From Endozoicomonas sp. NE40 (GTDB lineage: Bacteria > Pseudomonadota > Gammaproteobacteria > Pseudomonadales > Endozoicomonadaceae), in NCBI RefSeq assembly GCF_040549045.1, contig NZ_JBEWTB010000002.1, forward strand, positions 837,501 to 901,500: a stretch of DNA of 64,000 nucleotides. Direction: 5' to 3'. Position numbers and translations under genes: made by a program. The notes beneath the pieces are model-generated. The model did not search any database, was not told the origin of the DNA, and saw nothing but the letters and a program-made list of their open reading frames with translations. Shown here one piece after another: positions 1 through 8,489 of this stretch (position 1 is its first letter; every line of letters begins with the position of its first letter).

Positions 1-962
1 TTATGGTCGATACCGACCAGCCGGTTCGTTACGTAGACTATCTGTGTCGTCTTCTACCGAACAAAGAACGGTTTGAGCTGTTTAATGCGATCGGCTTTAT
101 CAAACACGCCAAAACCGAGTTTTATCGTTTCAAGGTAGATTACACAAAACGTATGCCCGGAACGACGAAATACGTCAGTGCGCCTGGTGTCAGAGGGATG
201 GTTATGCTGGTCTTTACCACCCCCGATTCAGACTATGTTTACAAAGTGATACGGGATCGATTCCGCCCCCCTAAAACCAGCAACCGTCAGGAAGTAATGG
301 CTAAATATGACTTCGTTAAACAGGCTGACCGGGTGGGCAGACTGGTCGATACTCATGAATTTAACTATCTCGCCTTTGACCGGCAGCGCTTTTCTCCTGA
401 ACTACTTGAAGAGATGACCAGTGAAGTCGCTGACAGCATCACCCTGTCCGGCAACGCCCTGATCCTCAGGCATGTCTATGTTGAGCGCAAAGTGACGCCA
501 CTTAACCTGTATATAAAGGAAGCGTCAGAACAGGCACTTGAGCAGGTGATTGACGATTATGGCACAACCATCAAACAACTGGCGGCTGCCAATATCTTTC
601 CAGGCGATATGCTGATTAAAAACTTTGGGGTGACCCGCTGGGGCCGGGTTGTCTTTTACGATTACGATGAAATCTGCCCTCTGACCGACTGCCACTTTCG
701 CACACTGCCCAAACCTGACAACGAGATTGATGCCCTGTCTGAACAACCCTGGTTCGATATTGGGGAAGACGATGTTTTTCCCGAACAGTTCCCGGTATTT
801 TTTGCCGGACATCATGAGGCTAAAAAGTATTTTGATTGTTTGCATCACGATTTATATAGCGTTGAATTCTGGAAAAAAACGCAGGAAGTCATTAAATCCG
901 GAACTCTGGTGGATGTCTATCCCTATAAAAAAGAGTGGCGACTAAAACATTTTAATGCCTGA
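1..962 (+). CDS. aceK: Isocitrate dehydrogenase kinase/phosphatase AceK, C-terminal part
   Basis: AceK phosphorylates and dephosphorylates isocitrate dehydrogenase and so controls flux between the TCA cycle and the glyoxylate shunt in the cytoplasm. The frame is open from the window edge; about 320 residues of an expected 570-580 are present, so the 5' end lies outside. Family-typical stretches are visible: GMVMLVFT, YKVIRDRF, and the metal/nucleotide region AANIFPGDMLIKNFGVTRWG followed by VVFYDYDEI. The reading frame continues without interruption to TGA at 960-962. No aceA or aceB gene lies in the window. The identification is from conserved motifs and is secure. Confidence 0.95.
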   Translation, partial: MVDTDQPVRYVDYLCRLLPNKERFELFNAIGFIKHAKTEFYRFKVDYTKRMPGTTKYVSAPGVRGMVMLVFTTPDSDYVYKVIRDRFRPPKTSNRQEVMAKYDFVKQADRVGRLVDTHEFNYLAFDRQRFSPELLEEMTSEVADSITLSGNALILRHVYVERKVTPLNLYIKEASEQALEQVIDDYGTTIKQLAAANIFPGDMLIKNFGVTRWGRVVFYDYDEICPLTDCHFRTLPKPDNEIDALSEQPWFDIGEDDVFPEQFPVFFAGHHEAKKYFDCLHHDLYSVEFWKKTQEVIKSGTLVDVYPYKKEWRLKHFNA

Positions 963-1572
963 TATTGCACAGTTTTCCTTTTTATTAACCTCAGGCTCCT
1001 GGCTCATTGCCCTGAGGCAAACAAACGGCTTTGCCTTAAATCTGAACAAAACTCAAAAGTGCAACCAGACTCCCGATTCATAATTAATAAAAATGATTCT
1101 CATTTAATTACAAAAACTATCAGCTTTACGTAAAATATAGACGTCATATTATTTAACCGGATGGTCAAACTATATATAATATGCTTGGCTATTTTTGAAG
1201 TGGTAACTTCTGAAATATACAGTATTTATGGCGTATTTTGCCCAGAAAATCGACTTTACTGCGGGAATACAATAAGCCCTGATACTGTACAACCACCACC
1301 TTGTTAATTGATGTTAATGGATGTTTCAGACTGCGATCGCGACAACACGACAGGTAATAATAAAACGGTTAATCTAATTCGCCGGACCATTTTTTTTGTA
1401 AATGTCTGTTACAGCATTTACCCATTCGTAAATCCACTCGCTCTTCTTAATCACCTTTAACTGACTAACAGGGCTGTGTCTGTTATCTGCCAGATAGAAA
1501 CAGTCAACAGCAACCACTGTTGGCTAAAAATCGTCGGTGTCGGAAACGGCACTAAAATTGCGAGCATCACCA
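963..1572. other. Intergenic region between aceK and the 2-oxoacid oxidoreductase operon
   Basis: About 610 bases without a convincing gene. The first 400 bases are A+T-rich. It holds a Fur-box-like palindrome (1092-1104) and presumably the promoter of the downstream operon. No clear terminator was seen after aceK. A short open frame inside (1476-1694) overlaps the start of the next gene in another frame and has no recognisable content. Confidence 0.5.
1092..1104. promoter_or_regulatory. Fur-box-like palindrome
   Basis: AATGATTCTCATT resembles half to two-thirds of the 19-bp Fur consensus GATAATGATAATCATTATC and the AATGA-GAATCATT form common in gammaproteobacteria. It lies about 470 bases before the next gene, in an A+T-rich stretch. 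Iron control of an iron-sulphur-rich operon would make sense, but the distance is large and this is inference only. Confidence 0.35.
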
Positions 1573-2154
1573 ATGTTACAAGTCCGCATTCACGGCCGAG
1601 GTGGCCAGGGCGTTGTATCGGCTGCAGAAATGCTGTCCATCGCCCTGTTTCACGAAGGGGCTCATGCCCAGGCTATTCCCAGTTTTGGTTCTGAGCGAAT
1701 GGGCGCTCCGGTAGAAGCCTATGTTCGTATCAGCGATAAGGACATCGAGCTGCGCGAACCCGTTTCCGAACCAGACGTACTGATTATTCAGGACCCTTCC
1801 CTGCTGCAGTCCATGGACGTCTTTTCCGGACTGACCGACAATGGCTATGTACTGATCAACACCTCCCGATCCATTGAAGAACTGGGTATTCAGAGTCAAA
1901 TCGAACACCTGCCAGAAGGTCATGTTCACTGTCTGCCCGGCACTGAACTGGCGCTGGAATACCTGGGTCGCCCCACACCAAACACCGTTCTGCTGGGTGC
2001 TTTCTCAGCAGTACTGGGTTCGTTCTCCAGAGAGTCCCTGGGGGCAGCCATTCATCAGAAATTCCCAAAACCTGTTGCTGAAAAAAATATTCAGGCAGCT
2101 GACGCCGCCTTCAGCCTGATCAAGGAACGCATGAAAGAGGAACAGCCATGCTGA
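1573..2154 (+). CDS. 2-oxoacid:acceptor oxidoreductase, gamma subunit
   Basis: Gamma subunit of a pyruvate/2-oxoacid:ferredoxin oxidoreductase-type enzyme, which oxidatively decarboxylates 2-oxoacids to acyl-CoA. The protein (193 residues) opens with the family signature RIHGRGGQGVVSAAEML and carries FGSERMGAPVEAYVRIS. I chose ATG 1573 because homologues begin directly before V-R-I-H-G-R; a GTG at 1537 would add 12 residues, and neither start has a strong ribosome site. It is the first gene of a four-gene operon and its end overlaps the alpha subunit by 7 bases, suggesting translational coupling. The substrate cannot be read from sequence. Confidence 0.85.
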   Translation: MLQVRIHGRGGQGVVSAAEMLSIALFHEGAHAQAIPSFGSERMGAPVEAYVRISDKDIELREPVSEPDVLIIQDPSLLQSMDVFSGLTDNGYVLINTSRSIEELGIQSQIEHLPEGHVHCLPGTELALEYLGRPTPNTVLLGAFSAVLGSFSRESLGAAIHQKFPKPVAEKNIQAADAAFSLIKERMKEEQPC

Positions 2155-3344
2155 AGCAGATGGACGGGTCTTACGCCGTTGGTGAAGCCGTTGCCCTGTG
2201 TCGTCCACAGGTCGTGTCCTGCTACCCGATCACGCCTCAGACCCATATCGTTGAATCCCTGGGCAAGCTGGTCAAAAGCGGAGAGCTGGCAGATTGCAGC
2301 TTTATGAATATGGAGTCCGAGTTTGGTGCCATGAGTGCCTGTATCGGTTCATCCGCTGCCGGTAGCCGAACCTACACGGCGACATCCAGTCAGGGCATGC
2401 TGTTTATGGCAGAAGCCGTCTACAACGCTTCCGGCATGGGACTCCCTATCGTGATGACGGTCGGTAACCGCGCAGTGGGTTCACCTCTGAATATCTGGAA
2501 CGACCACAGTGATGCCATGTCGGTACGCGACGCTGGCTGGATTCAACTGTTTGTGGAAAACAACCAGCAGTCCATCGACGTTCATATTCAGGCTTTCCGT
2601 CTGGCTGAAAGCCTGGGTCTGCCCGTCATGGTTAACATGGACGGCTTTATTCTGACCCACGCCTACGTGCGTGTCGACATGCCGGAACAGGAACAGGTTG
2701 ACCGTTTCCTGCCTCCTTTCCAGCCATTCCAGAAGCTCGATCCGCAGGACCCGGTGACCATGGGCGCACTGGTCGGCCCCGAAGCCTTTACCGAAGTACG
2801 TATGCTGGCTCACAAGCGAATGGAGCGCGCGCTGGACGTTATCCCGGCCCAGATGGAAGCCTTTGCCAATATCTTTGGCCGAGACTCCGGCGGTCTGGTG
2901 AAAAAACATTATGAAGGCGAAGCCGACACCGTGCTGGTGACCATGGGTTCCGTAATTGGTACAGCTAAAGAAGTCGTCAATGAACTGCGTGACCAGGGCG
3001 AATCAGTCAGCGCCGTCACCCTGCGTACTTATCGCCCGTTCCCGACAGAGGCTCTGCGTGAAGCTGTAAACGGCGCAAAACGAGTAGTTGTACTGGAAAA
3101 ATCCTTCACACCGGGCATGGGTGGCATTGTTTATCAGGATGTCGTTGCGGCTCTGGCAGGCACCGGTATTGAGGTTCAGTCTGTGATTGCCGGTCTGGGT
3201 GGCCGTCCGGTAACCCGGGAATCTATCCGCACACTGTTTGCGGGCTGCGATAAGCGCACCGGCTTTGAAGTACTGGATCTGGACCATGCCACACTGGATC
3301 GTGAAATCACCCGTGAGTCTGCGGTGCTGGATCGCATCATCTGA
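2148..3344 (+). CDS. 2-oxoacid:acceptor oxidoreductase, alpha subunit
   Basis: Alpha subunit (398 residues) of a 2-oxoacid oxidoreductase, supplying the pyrimidine-binding (N-terminal) and transketolase C-terminal-like domains. Family features include CYPITPQTHIVESL near residue 25, MESEFGAMSACIGSSAAG near 55, TATSSQGMLFMAEAVYNASG, and a C-terminal half with TMGSVIGTAKEVV and TLRTYRPFP. It starts inside the gamma gene (7-base overlap) and is followed 20 bases later by the beta subunit. It resembles PorA/VorB/PadG types; pyruvate, 2-oxoglutarate, indolepyruvate or arylglyoxylate are all possible substrates. Confidence 0.88.
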   Translation: MLKQMDGSYAVGEAVALCRPQVVSCYPITPQTHIVESLGKLVKSGELADCSFMNMESEFGAMSACIGSSAAGSRTYTATSSQGMLFMAEAVYNASGMGLPIVMTVGNRAVGSPLNIWNDHSDAMSVRDAGWIQLFVENNQQSIDVHIQAFRLAESLGLPVMVNMDGFILTHAYVRVDMPEQEQVDRFLPPFQPFQKLDPQDPVTMGALVGPEAFTEVRMLAHKRMERALDVIPAQMEAFANIFGRDSGGLVKKHYEGEADTVLVTMGSVIGTAKEVVNELRDQGESVSAVTLRTYRPFPTEALREAVNGAKRVVVLEKSFTPGMGGIVYQDVVAALAGTGIEVQSVIAGLGGRPVTRESIRTLFAGCDKRTGFEVLDLDHATLDREITRESAVLDRII

Positions 3345-3364
3345 CCGAGGAAACGACTACCATT

Positions 3365-4399
3365 ATGCAATCTCAAATCCTTCATTTCCCGGCCAAAGAA
3401 GCGGTGATCAAACACCAGCAGACCGGCGACCTGACTATCAGCAACCGTCTGTCTGACGTAGACGACAGTCTGCAGGGCAAACCGGAACGAGCAAACAGCC
3501 TGGATTCCGGCCACCGTGCCTGCCAGGGTTGTGGTGAAGCACTGGGCGCCCGCCATGCCATTGATACCGCCCTGGACGCAACCGATGGTGAGCTGGTTGT
3601 CGTCAATGCCACAGGCTGTCTGGAAGTATTCTCCACCCCTTACCCGGAATCCGCCTGGCGCACGCCATGGCTGCACTCCCTGTTCGGTAATGCCGCAGCG
3701 GTGGCGTCCGGCATCGCCCAGTCCATGAAAGTTCAGGGCAAAGAGAATGTGCGGGTTATCGCCCAGGGCGGTGACGGTGGCACCACCGATATCGGTATGG
3801 GCTGTCTGTCGGGTATGTTTGAACGTAACGAAGATGTCCTGTACATCTGCTACAACAACGAAGCCTACATGAACACCGGCGTACAACGTTCCAGCCAGAC
3901 GCCGGGTGCCGCACGTACTGCCACCACAATGCCTGTGGGTGAACATCCGGGCAACAGCTTTGGTGTTGGCAAAAGTGTACCGAAAATCGCCATGGCTCAC
4001 GGTATTCCCTACGTAGCAACCGCCAACATCTGCAACCCTCGCGATCTGGAAGCCAAAGTGCGTAAAGCCATGAGTATTCGTGGCGCGCGTTACATCGAAG
4101 TTTTTGTGCCATGCCCTCTGGGCTGGGGTACTGCCAGCTGCGACACCATCAAGGTTGCCCGTCAGGCACACAACTGTGGCCTGACCCCTCTGTATGAAGC
4201 AGAATACGGAGAGATCACAGCTGTCAGCAAAATTGCCCGTCCAGAGCCTGTAAAAGCCTACCTGAAAAGCCAGCGTCGTTTTGCCCATGTGTTCAAAAAA
4301 GGCAATGAGCATCAGCTGGAAGCGATCCAGGCCATTGCCGATGCCAACATCAGGGCATTTGACTTGCTGGAAAACCCTGCTCAGGGAGAGAGATTCTAA
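3365..4399 (+). CDS. 2-oxoacid:acceptor oxidoreductase, beta subunit (ThDP-binding)
   Basis: Beta subunit (344 residues) that binds thiamine diphosphate and a 4Fe-4S cluster. Cluster cysteines lie in ACQGCGEALGARHAID near residue 53 and in NATGCLEVFSTPYPESAW. The ThDP/Mg motif is AQGGDGGTTDIGMG, continued by YICYNNEAYMNTG, which is typical of pyruvate-oxidoreductase beta subunits. The first 50 residues are an extension before the conserved core. The gene lies 20 bases after alpha and 2 bases before the flavoprotein gene, in one operon. Confidence 0.9.
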   Translation: MQSQILHFPAKEAVIKHQQTGDLTISNRLSDVDDSLQGKPERANSLDSGHRACQGCGEALGARHAIDTALDATDGELVVVNATGCLEVFSTPYPESAWRTPWLHSLFGNAAAVASGIAQSMKVQGKENVRVIAQGGDGGTTDIGMGCLSGMFERNEDVLYICYNNEAYMNTGVQRSSQTPGAARTATTMPVGEHPGNSFGVGKSVPKIAMAHGIPYVATANICNPRDLEAKVRKAMSIRGARYIEVFVPCPLGWGTASCDTIKVARQAHNCGLTPLYEAEYGEITAVSKIARPEPVKAYLKSQRRFAHVFKKGNEHQLEAIQAIADANIRAFDLLENPAQGERF

Positions 4400-4401
4400 T
4401 C

Positions 4402-6033
4402 ATGCAACGACTGATTCCTTTTGCCACCACGCTGGAACCAGGCTCCAGCCGCAGCAACAAAACCGGCAGCTGGCGCAGCCTTCGCCCTGAGTATGTAAAA
4501 AACCTGCCGCCGTGTAATGACACCTGCCCGGCCGGTGAAAACATTCAGAGCTGGCTCAGTCATGCCCAGCGCGGCGACTTTCACGCCGCCTGGCAGGAAA
4601 TTGTGCTGAACAACCCGCTGCCTGCGACTATGGGACGAGTCTGCTACCACCCCTGTCAGTCCGGTTGTAACCGTAAGGTGACAGACGGCAGCGTACAGAT
4701 TAATGCCACCGAAAAATTTATTGGTGATACGGCTCTGGAACACGGCTGGCAGTTTGAACGTCCGCAGAAGCTAACCGGCCAGAGAGTTCTGGTGATTGGT
4801 GGTGGTCCCGGTGGTTTGTCGGCGGCTTATCATCTGCGTCGTGCCGGACACTCCGTTACCATTTACGAAGCCATGCCGGATCTGGGTGGTATGCTGCGCT
4901 ACGGTATCCCCAGCTACCGTCTGCCAAGAGAAATTCTGGATGCTGAAATCACCCGTATTCTGGCAATGGGGGTAGAAGTTCGCACCAGCACCCGTGTACA
5001 CGACATTCAGGAAGTCATGCGTGCAGAAGGTTTCCATGCGGTGTTTACCGCTGTGGGTAACTGGATGCCAGGCCGTGTCGATGTTAAAACGACGGGAGAC
5101 GTAAAGGTACTGGACGGCATTGAGGTACTGCGAAAAGTAGAAACCGGTGAAGACCACGGTCTGAAAGGCTCCGTTGTCGTCTGGGGTGGTGGTAACACCG
5201 CTATTGATGTTGCTCGTGTGGCACTGCGTGTTACCGGCAAGCGTCCAAAGATGATTATTCGTCGTGATATGGAACACATGCGCGCCCATCAGGAAGAGAT
5301 TGATGATGCTCTGGCGGAAGGCATCGAGTTCTTTAACCTGCACACGATTGATGAAGTCCGTGAAGGTGAAATCGTTCTGGAACGTATGGAAGCCGACGAC
5401 AGAGGGCGTCCATTACCTACCGGCAAATACGTGACCGTCGCCGCAGACTCCGTCGTTATGGCTCTGGGCCAGAGTGCAGAACTGGGTGTCATGGAAAAGA
5501 TGGGCATCACCAAGGCGGGTGACTGGGAAGTGCCGGTGTCTCCGGGCATGATGACCTGCGTACCGGGTATTTTTGCCGGTGGTGATATGGTGCCGTCCAT
5601 CCGTACCGTAACGGCTGCCATTGGTCACGGCAAAAAAGCAGCGCGTAACATCGACCTGTGGTTGAACGATCAATCGTCCCCGCAGCGTGAAGAGCGCACC
5701 ATTGCCACCTTTGATCTGATGAATACCGACTATTATCCATCAGCAAACAGTCATCATCGCCCAAAACTGGAAGCCGACGAGCGCATTGTTGATTTCCGGG
5801 AGGTGAAAGGCAGCTTGACCGAAGAACAGGCTATCCGTGAGGCCCAGCGCTGCATGTCCTGTGGTAACTGTATGGAGTGTGACAACTGCTACGGTTTCTG
5901 CCCGGATAATGCCATTAAAAAGCTGGGGAAAGATCAGGGCTTCGAGATTGACCACGACTACTGCAAAGGCTGCGGTGTCTGTGCAACCGAATGTCCGCTG
6001 GGAGCGATTGAGATGGTGGCGGAAACCATCTGA
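4402..6033 (+). CDS. GltD-like FAD/NAD(P) oxidoreductase fused to a 2x[4Fe-4S] ferredoxin domain
   Basis: 543-residue electron-transfer subunit. In order: an N-terminal Fe-S region with CNDTCPAGENIQSWL and CYHPCQSGCNR, as in the small subunit of glutamate synthase; an FAD Rossmann motif GGGPGGLSAAYHLRRAG near residue 133; a second nucleotide motif WGGGNTAIDVARVAL near 258; and a C-terminal ferredoxin with CGNCMECDNCYGFCP and CKGCGVCATECP. The layout suggests that electrons from 2-oxoacid oxidation pass through the ferredoxin domain to FAD and then NAD(P), as in PadF of phenylglyoxylate:NAD oxidoreductase. It is the last gene of the operon, ending 8 bases before a terminator. Confidence 0.88.
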   Translation: MQRLIPFATTLEPGSSRSNKTGSWRSLRPEYVKNLPPCNDTCPAGENIQSWLSHAQRGDFHAAWQEIVLNNPLPATMGRVCYHPCQSGCNRKVTDGSVQINATEKFIGDTALEHGWQFERPQKLTGQRVLVIGGGPGGLSAAYHLRRAGHSVTIYEAMPDLGGMLRYGIPSYRLPREILDAEITRILAMGVEVRTSTRVHDIQEVMRAEGFHAVFTAVGNWMPGRVDVKTTGDVKVLDGIEVLRKVETGEDHGLKGSVVVWGGGNTAIDVARVALRVTGKRPKMIIRRDMEHMRAHQEEIDDALAEGIEFFNLHTIDEVREGEIVLERMEADDRGRPLPTGKYVTVAADSVVMALGQSAELGVMEKMGITKAGDWEVPVSPGMMTCVPGIFAGGDMVPSIRTVTAAIGHGKKAARNIDLWLNDQSSPQREERTIATFDLMNTDYYPSANSHHRPKLEADERIVDFREVKGSLTEEQAIREAQRCMSCGNCMECDNCYGFCPDNAIKKLGKDQGFEIDHDYCKGCGVCATECPLGAIEMVAETI

Positions 6034-6041
6034 TTCCCGAC

Positions 6042-6072
6042 GCCTTCCCTGCTTTTCAGGGAAGGCTTTTTT
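6042..6072 (+). terminator. Rho-independent terminator of the oxidoreductase operon
   Basis: A perfect 9-bp stem (GCCTTCCCT / AGGGAAGGC) with a 7-base loop is followed by six T residues. It lies just after the flavoprotein stop codon and directly before the 3' end of the convergent permease gene. Confidence 0.92.
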
Positions 6073-6073
6073 G

Positions 6074-7519
6074 TCAGCTCTTTTTTCGAACCATTGTGTC
6101 AACAACACTATTCTGAGCTGCACGCCACTGGGGACGTTGCAGTTTAAACAGGAAGAATGGCAGCGCAGTGAATGCTGCAAACACACTGGCAACGACCAAA
6201 ACGTACGTCAGACGTCCACTTTCAGGCACCACAGCCGGTGGAATAAAACCGAAGACAATAGCGACAACGCCTGCCATCGACCCGACAATAGCCAGCCCCC
6301 AGACTCCAGTGTTACCCAATGGAACCTTGTATTGACGAGACACTCCGGGCCGGGTGTAGCGAAGTCGTACTGCGGCCGCGAACATTAACAGATACATGAC
6401 GACATACAACATGGTAGGAATAATATTCATCAGCCAGAAAGCGGTTTGAACATTGTCGTGAAACAGATACAAGGTGGATATAGCTGAGAACAGTAACCCC
6501 TGAAACAGCAGAATTCTGTGATGAGCGGCGTATTTATTTTCCCGTTGCCAGAAGACCGGCAATATACCGTCCCTGCCTGCCACCAGAAGCCCCCGGGTGG
6601 GTGCAGGAATCCAGTTATTCACTTCACCAAGTATTCCCAAAGCAATAATCAATCCGAAGGGAGCCAGCCATCCGTGTATCCCGGCCTGATTCAATATCAC
6701 ATTAATGGCCTGCATGATACCGGCATCCAGTTTTATGCTGTGTTGTGGTATCACCATGGCGATGGCCAGTGCTGCCAGCGTCACCAGTATCACTGCCAGG
6801 CAGGCGGAGGTAAGAATGGCAAGCGGATAATCCCTTTGCGGGTTTCTTGCAGACGCAGCATTGGAGGCAGAGGCTTCTATACCGGCAAAGGTAAGAAATG
6901 CCCCCGCAATAAAAGTCAGTTTATTGATATCTGTAAAATCAGGGACGAAACTCTCCAGAGAGAATTCAATGGGCATCGGGTTGCCTTTTGCCAGATAAAA
7001 GCAGGCCAGTGTGAATATGGCCAGAATTGGCAAAATCCTGCCAAGAATGGTGCAGACACTGGCAACAGTACCCGATGTTTTCATGCCAAACAGGTTGATA
7101 ATGGTTAATAACCAGAAAGCCCCGTTGACTGCCAGAAAGATAAACTGACCATTGTCAGCTAACCGGGCATCAAACCCGTACGCTGCCGCCAGAACAGCCA
7201 CCGTAAGAATGGATGGAAACCAGATAACATTCTCAATCCACTGCGACCAGACAGCAACGAAACCAAGCTGTTCGCCAAAAGCCTCCCTGACCCAGATATA
7301 CACGCCACCATCCTCCGGCCAGCCGGTTGCAAGCTCAGCCGAGATCAGCGCTGAAGGTACAAGAAAGACCAGTGCAACGAATAAATAGATAAAGATCAGG
7401 CCGAACCCGTATTCGGCCATTGACGGCGCACCGTGAATACTGGTTATGGTGCCTGTCGTTATCATTATCAAGGTAAAGGCGGTTAGCGTTCGCTTTGGTT
7501 GAACCGGAGACTTAGGCAT
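6074..7519 (-). CDS. APC-superfamily amino acid permease
   Basis: 481-residue inner-membrane transporter with about 12 hydrophobic segments. The N-terminus FTLIMITTGTITSIHGAPSM, the WPEDGGVYIWVREAFGE motif near residue 67 and the FAGIEASASNAASARNPQRD motif near 213 are typical of the glutamate:GABA antiporter/YjeM-like branch of the amino acid-polyamine-organocation superfamily. It is a single gene, convergent with the oxidoreductase operon. The substrate is unknown; an amino acid or amine exchanged for its decarboxylation product is possible. Transcription would run from the A+T-rich region at 7520-7659. Confidence 0.85.
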   Translation of the reverse strand: MPKSPVQPKRTLTAFTLIMITTGTITSIHGAPSMAEYGFGLIFIYLFVALVFLVPSALISAELATGWPEDGGVYIWVREAFGEQLGFVAVWSQWIENVIWFPSILTVAVLAAAYGFDARLADNGQFIFLAVNGAFWLLTIINLFGMKTSGTVASVCTILGRILPILAIFTLACFYLAKGNPMPIEFSLESFVPDFTDINKLTFIAGAFLTFAGIEASASNAASARNPQRDYPLAILTSACLAVILVTLAALAIAMVIPQHSIKLDAGIMQAINVILNQAGIHGWLAPFGLIIALGILGEVNNWIPAPTRGLLVAGRDGILPVFWQRENKYAAHHRILLFQGLLFSAISTLYLFHDNVQTAFWLMNIIPTMLYVVMYLLMFAAAVRLRYTRPGVSRQYKVPLGNTGVWGLAIVGSMAGVVAIVFGFIPPAVVPESGRLTYVLVVASVFAAFTALPFFLFKLQRPQWRAAQNSVVDTMVRKKS

Positions 7520-7659
7520 TGGAGAACGCTCACTTAATTGGGATCGAGTGTAAAATAATAGTCAGTCAGGCTATTCCCGGTTACTGTCAGGCATCACAGA
7601 TGCAATAGAACCTGTTATCAGGACACCTATCAGAATGAGTCAGGGAGTTGTGGCTTACG

Positions 7660-8181
7660 ATGCTAACACTCGAACAAGTTATGTCATTTCGTGATCAAAT
7701 GTTCATGCTGGAATGCCTTAATCCAGTGATGAGCAGAATTGCCCCCAAACGCCTTCTGTTCGAATTATGCCGGTCTGGAGAAATTTACTATCTAAAAAGA
7801 ACCTCTGATAACAAAGTGTTCCAGATATATTCCTGGAAAGTATATATTTTTGTGATTCTGGCATCACGTCCCACTCAGGTATTCTGCGTTCCAAAATATA
7901 ACAAAAGCACTAATGATGAGATCAATTTCTTGAATTTTCCATCTGCTTTTACGCTAGGTCACACATCGATCACTCGCAAAAGTCCGGTGTTTTATGCGGG
8001 AGAGCTTGTCCTTGAAAATACAAAATTGTTTGCCTGGGATAACAGGAGTGGTCATTACAAAACACCTGATGATGCCCATAAAATTAATTTTCTTCCTCCT
8101 GTTAAACATCTGTTGCCTTTGCACAAAAGCGCTATTAAATATGGAGCAGAGAAAACTTTCATATTTTCTAAACGCCACTGA
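7660..8181 (+). CDS. Hypothetical protein, copy A of a paralogous pair flanking ABC-F
   Basis: 173-residue cytosolic-looking protein of unknown function. It aligns without gaps to the product at 10155-10709 over about the first 155 residues (identical blocks IAPKRLLFELCRSGE, LASRPTQVFCVP, GHTSIT, SPVFYAGE, LPPVKHLLPL). The motif FAWDNRSGHYK recalls an S-G-H-Y-x-P element I associate with some bacterial toxins and effectors, but that is only a recollection. ATG 7660 was chosen because the paralog shares MLTLEQV from there; GGGAG lies 12 bases upstream. The C-terminus diverges and is shorter than in copy B. Base composition is more A+T-rich than in copy B. Confidence 0.7.
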   Translation: MLTLEQVMSFRDQMFMLECLNPVMSRIAPKRLLFELCRSGEIYYLKRTSDNKVFQIYSWKVYIFVILASRPTQVFCVPKYNKSTNDEINFLNFPSAFTLGHTSITRKSPVFYAGELVLENTKLFAWDNRSGHYKTPDDAHKINFLPPVKHLLPLHKSAIKYGAEKTFIFSKRH

Positions 8182-8489
8182 ATGCATAACCTCTATACAT
8201 CACGCAGTCGATAGCCTGAGGCGCATTTCATACTGGAAGAGACTTAAAATTGCTTTTTACTGATTTTACTGTTAGGTTCCGCGTCACTCATTCCCCATTG
8301 GAGCTAACGCCATAATGAACAACTAACACCTGTCTTTCCGTTTTCTTACATTAAATAAACCGGATTAAACAGGGTTGGTCGGCGTTGCTTCGTCCTGCAG
8401 CTATTCAACACTCTCTGAATATCATTTTCTGAGCCATCTATTGCTCAGCAGGCATACGTGCAGCAGCCCTGTTTGTTACAGGAGCCTGA
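8182..8489. other. Intergenic region before the ABC-F gene
   Basis: 308 bases with no convincing gene. The last 20 bases contain an AGGAG ribosome site for the ABC-F gene. I see no strong terminator after copy A and no other ordered structure. Confidence 0.5.

Noticed and set aside
3176..4312. 378-codon open frame on the minus strand
   Set aside because: Shadow of the oxidoreductase alpha and beta genes, which have clear family motifs; the minus-strand translation has none.
7994..8263. 89-codon open frame overlapping copy A
   Set aside because: Out-of-frame shadow; the paralog region has a similar shadow, as expected from shared DNA sequence.
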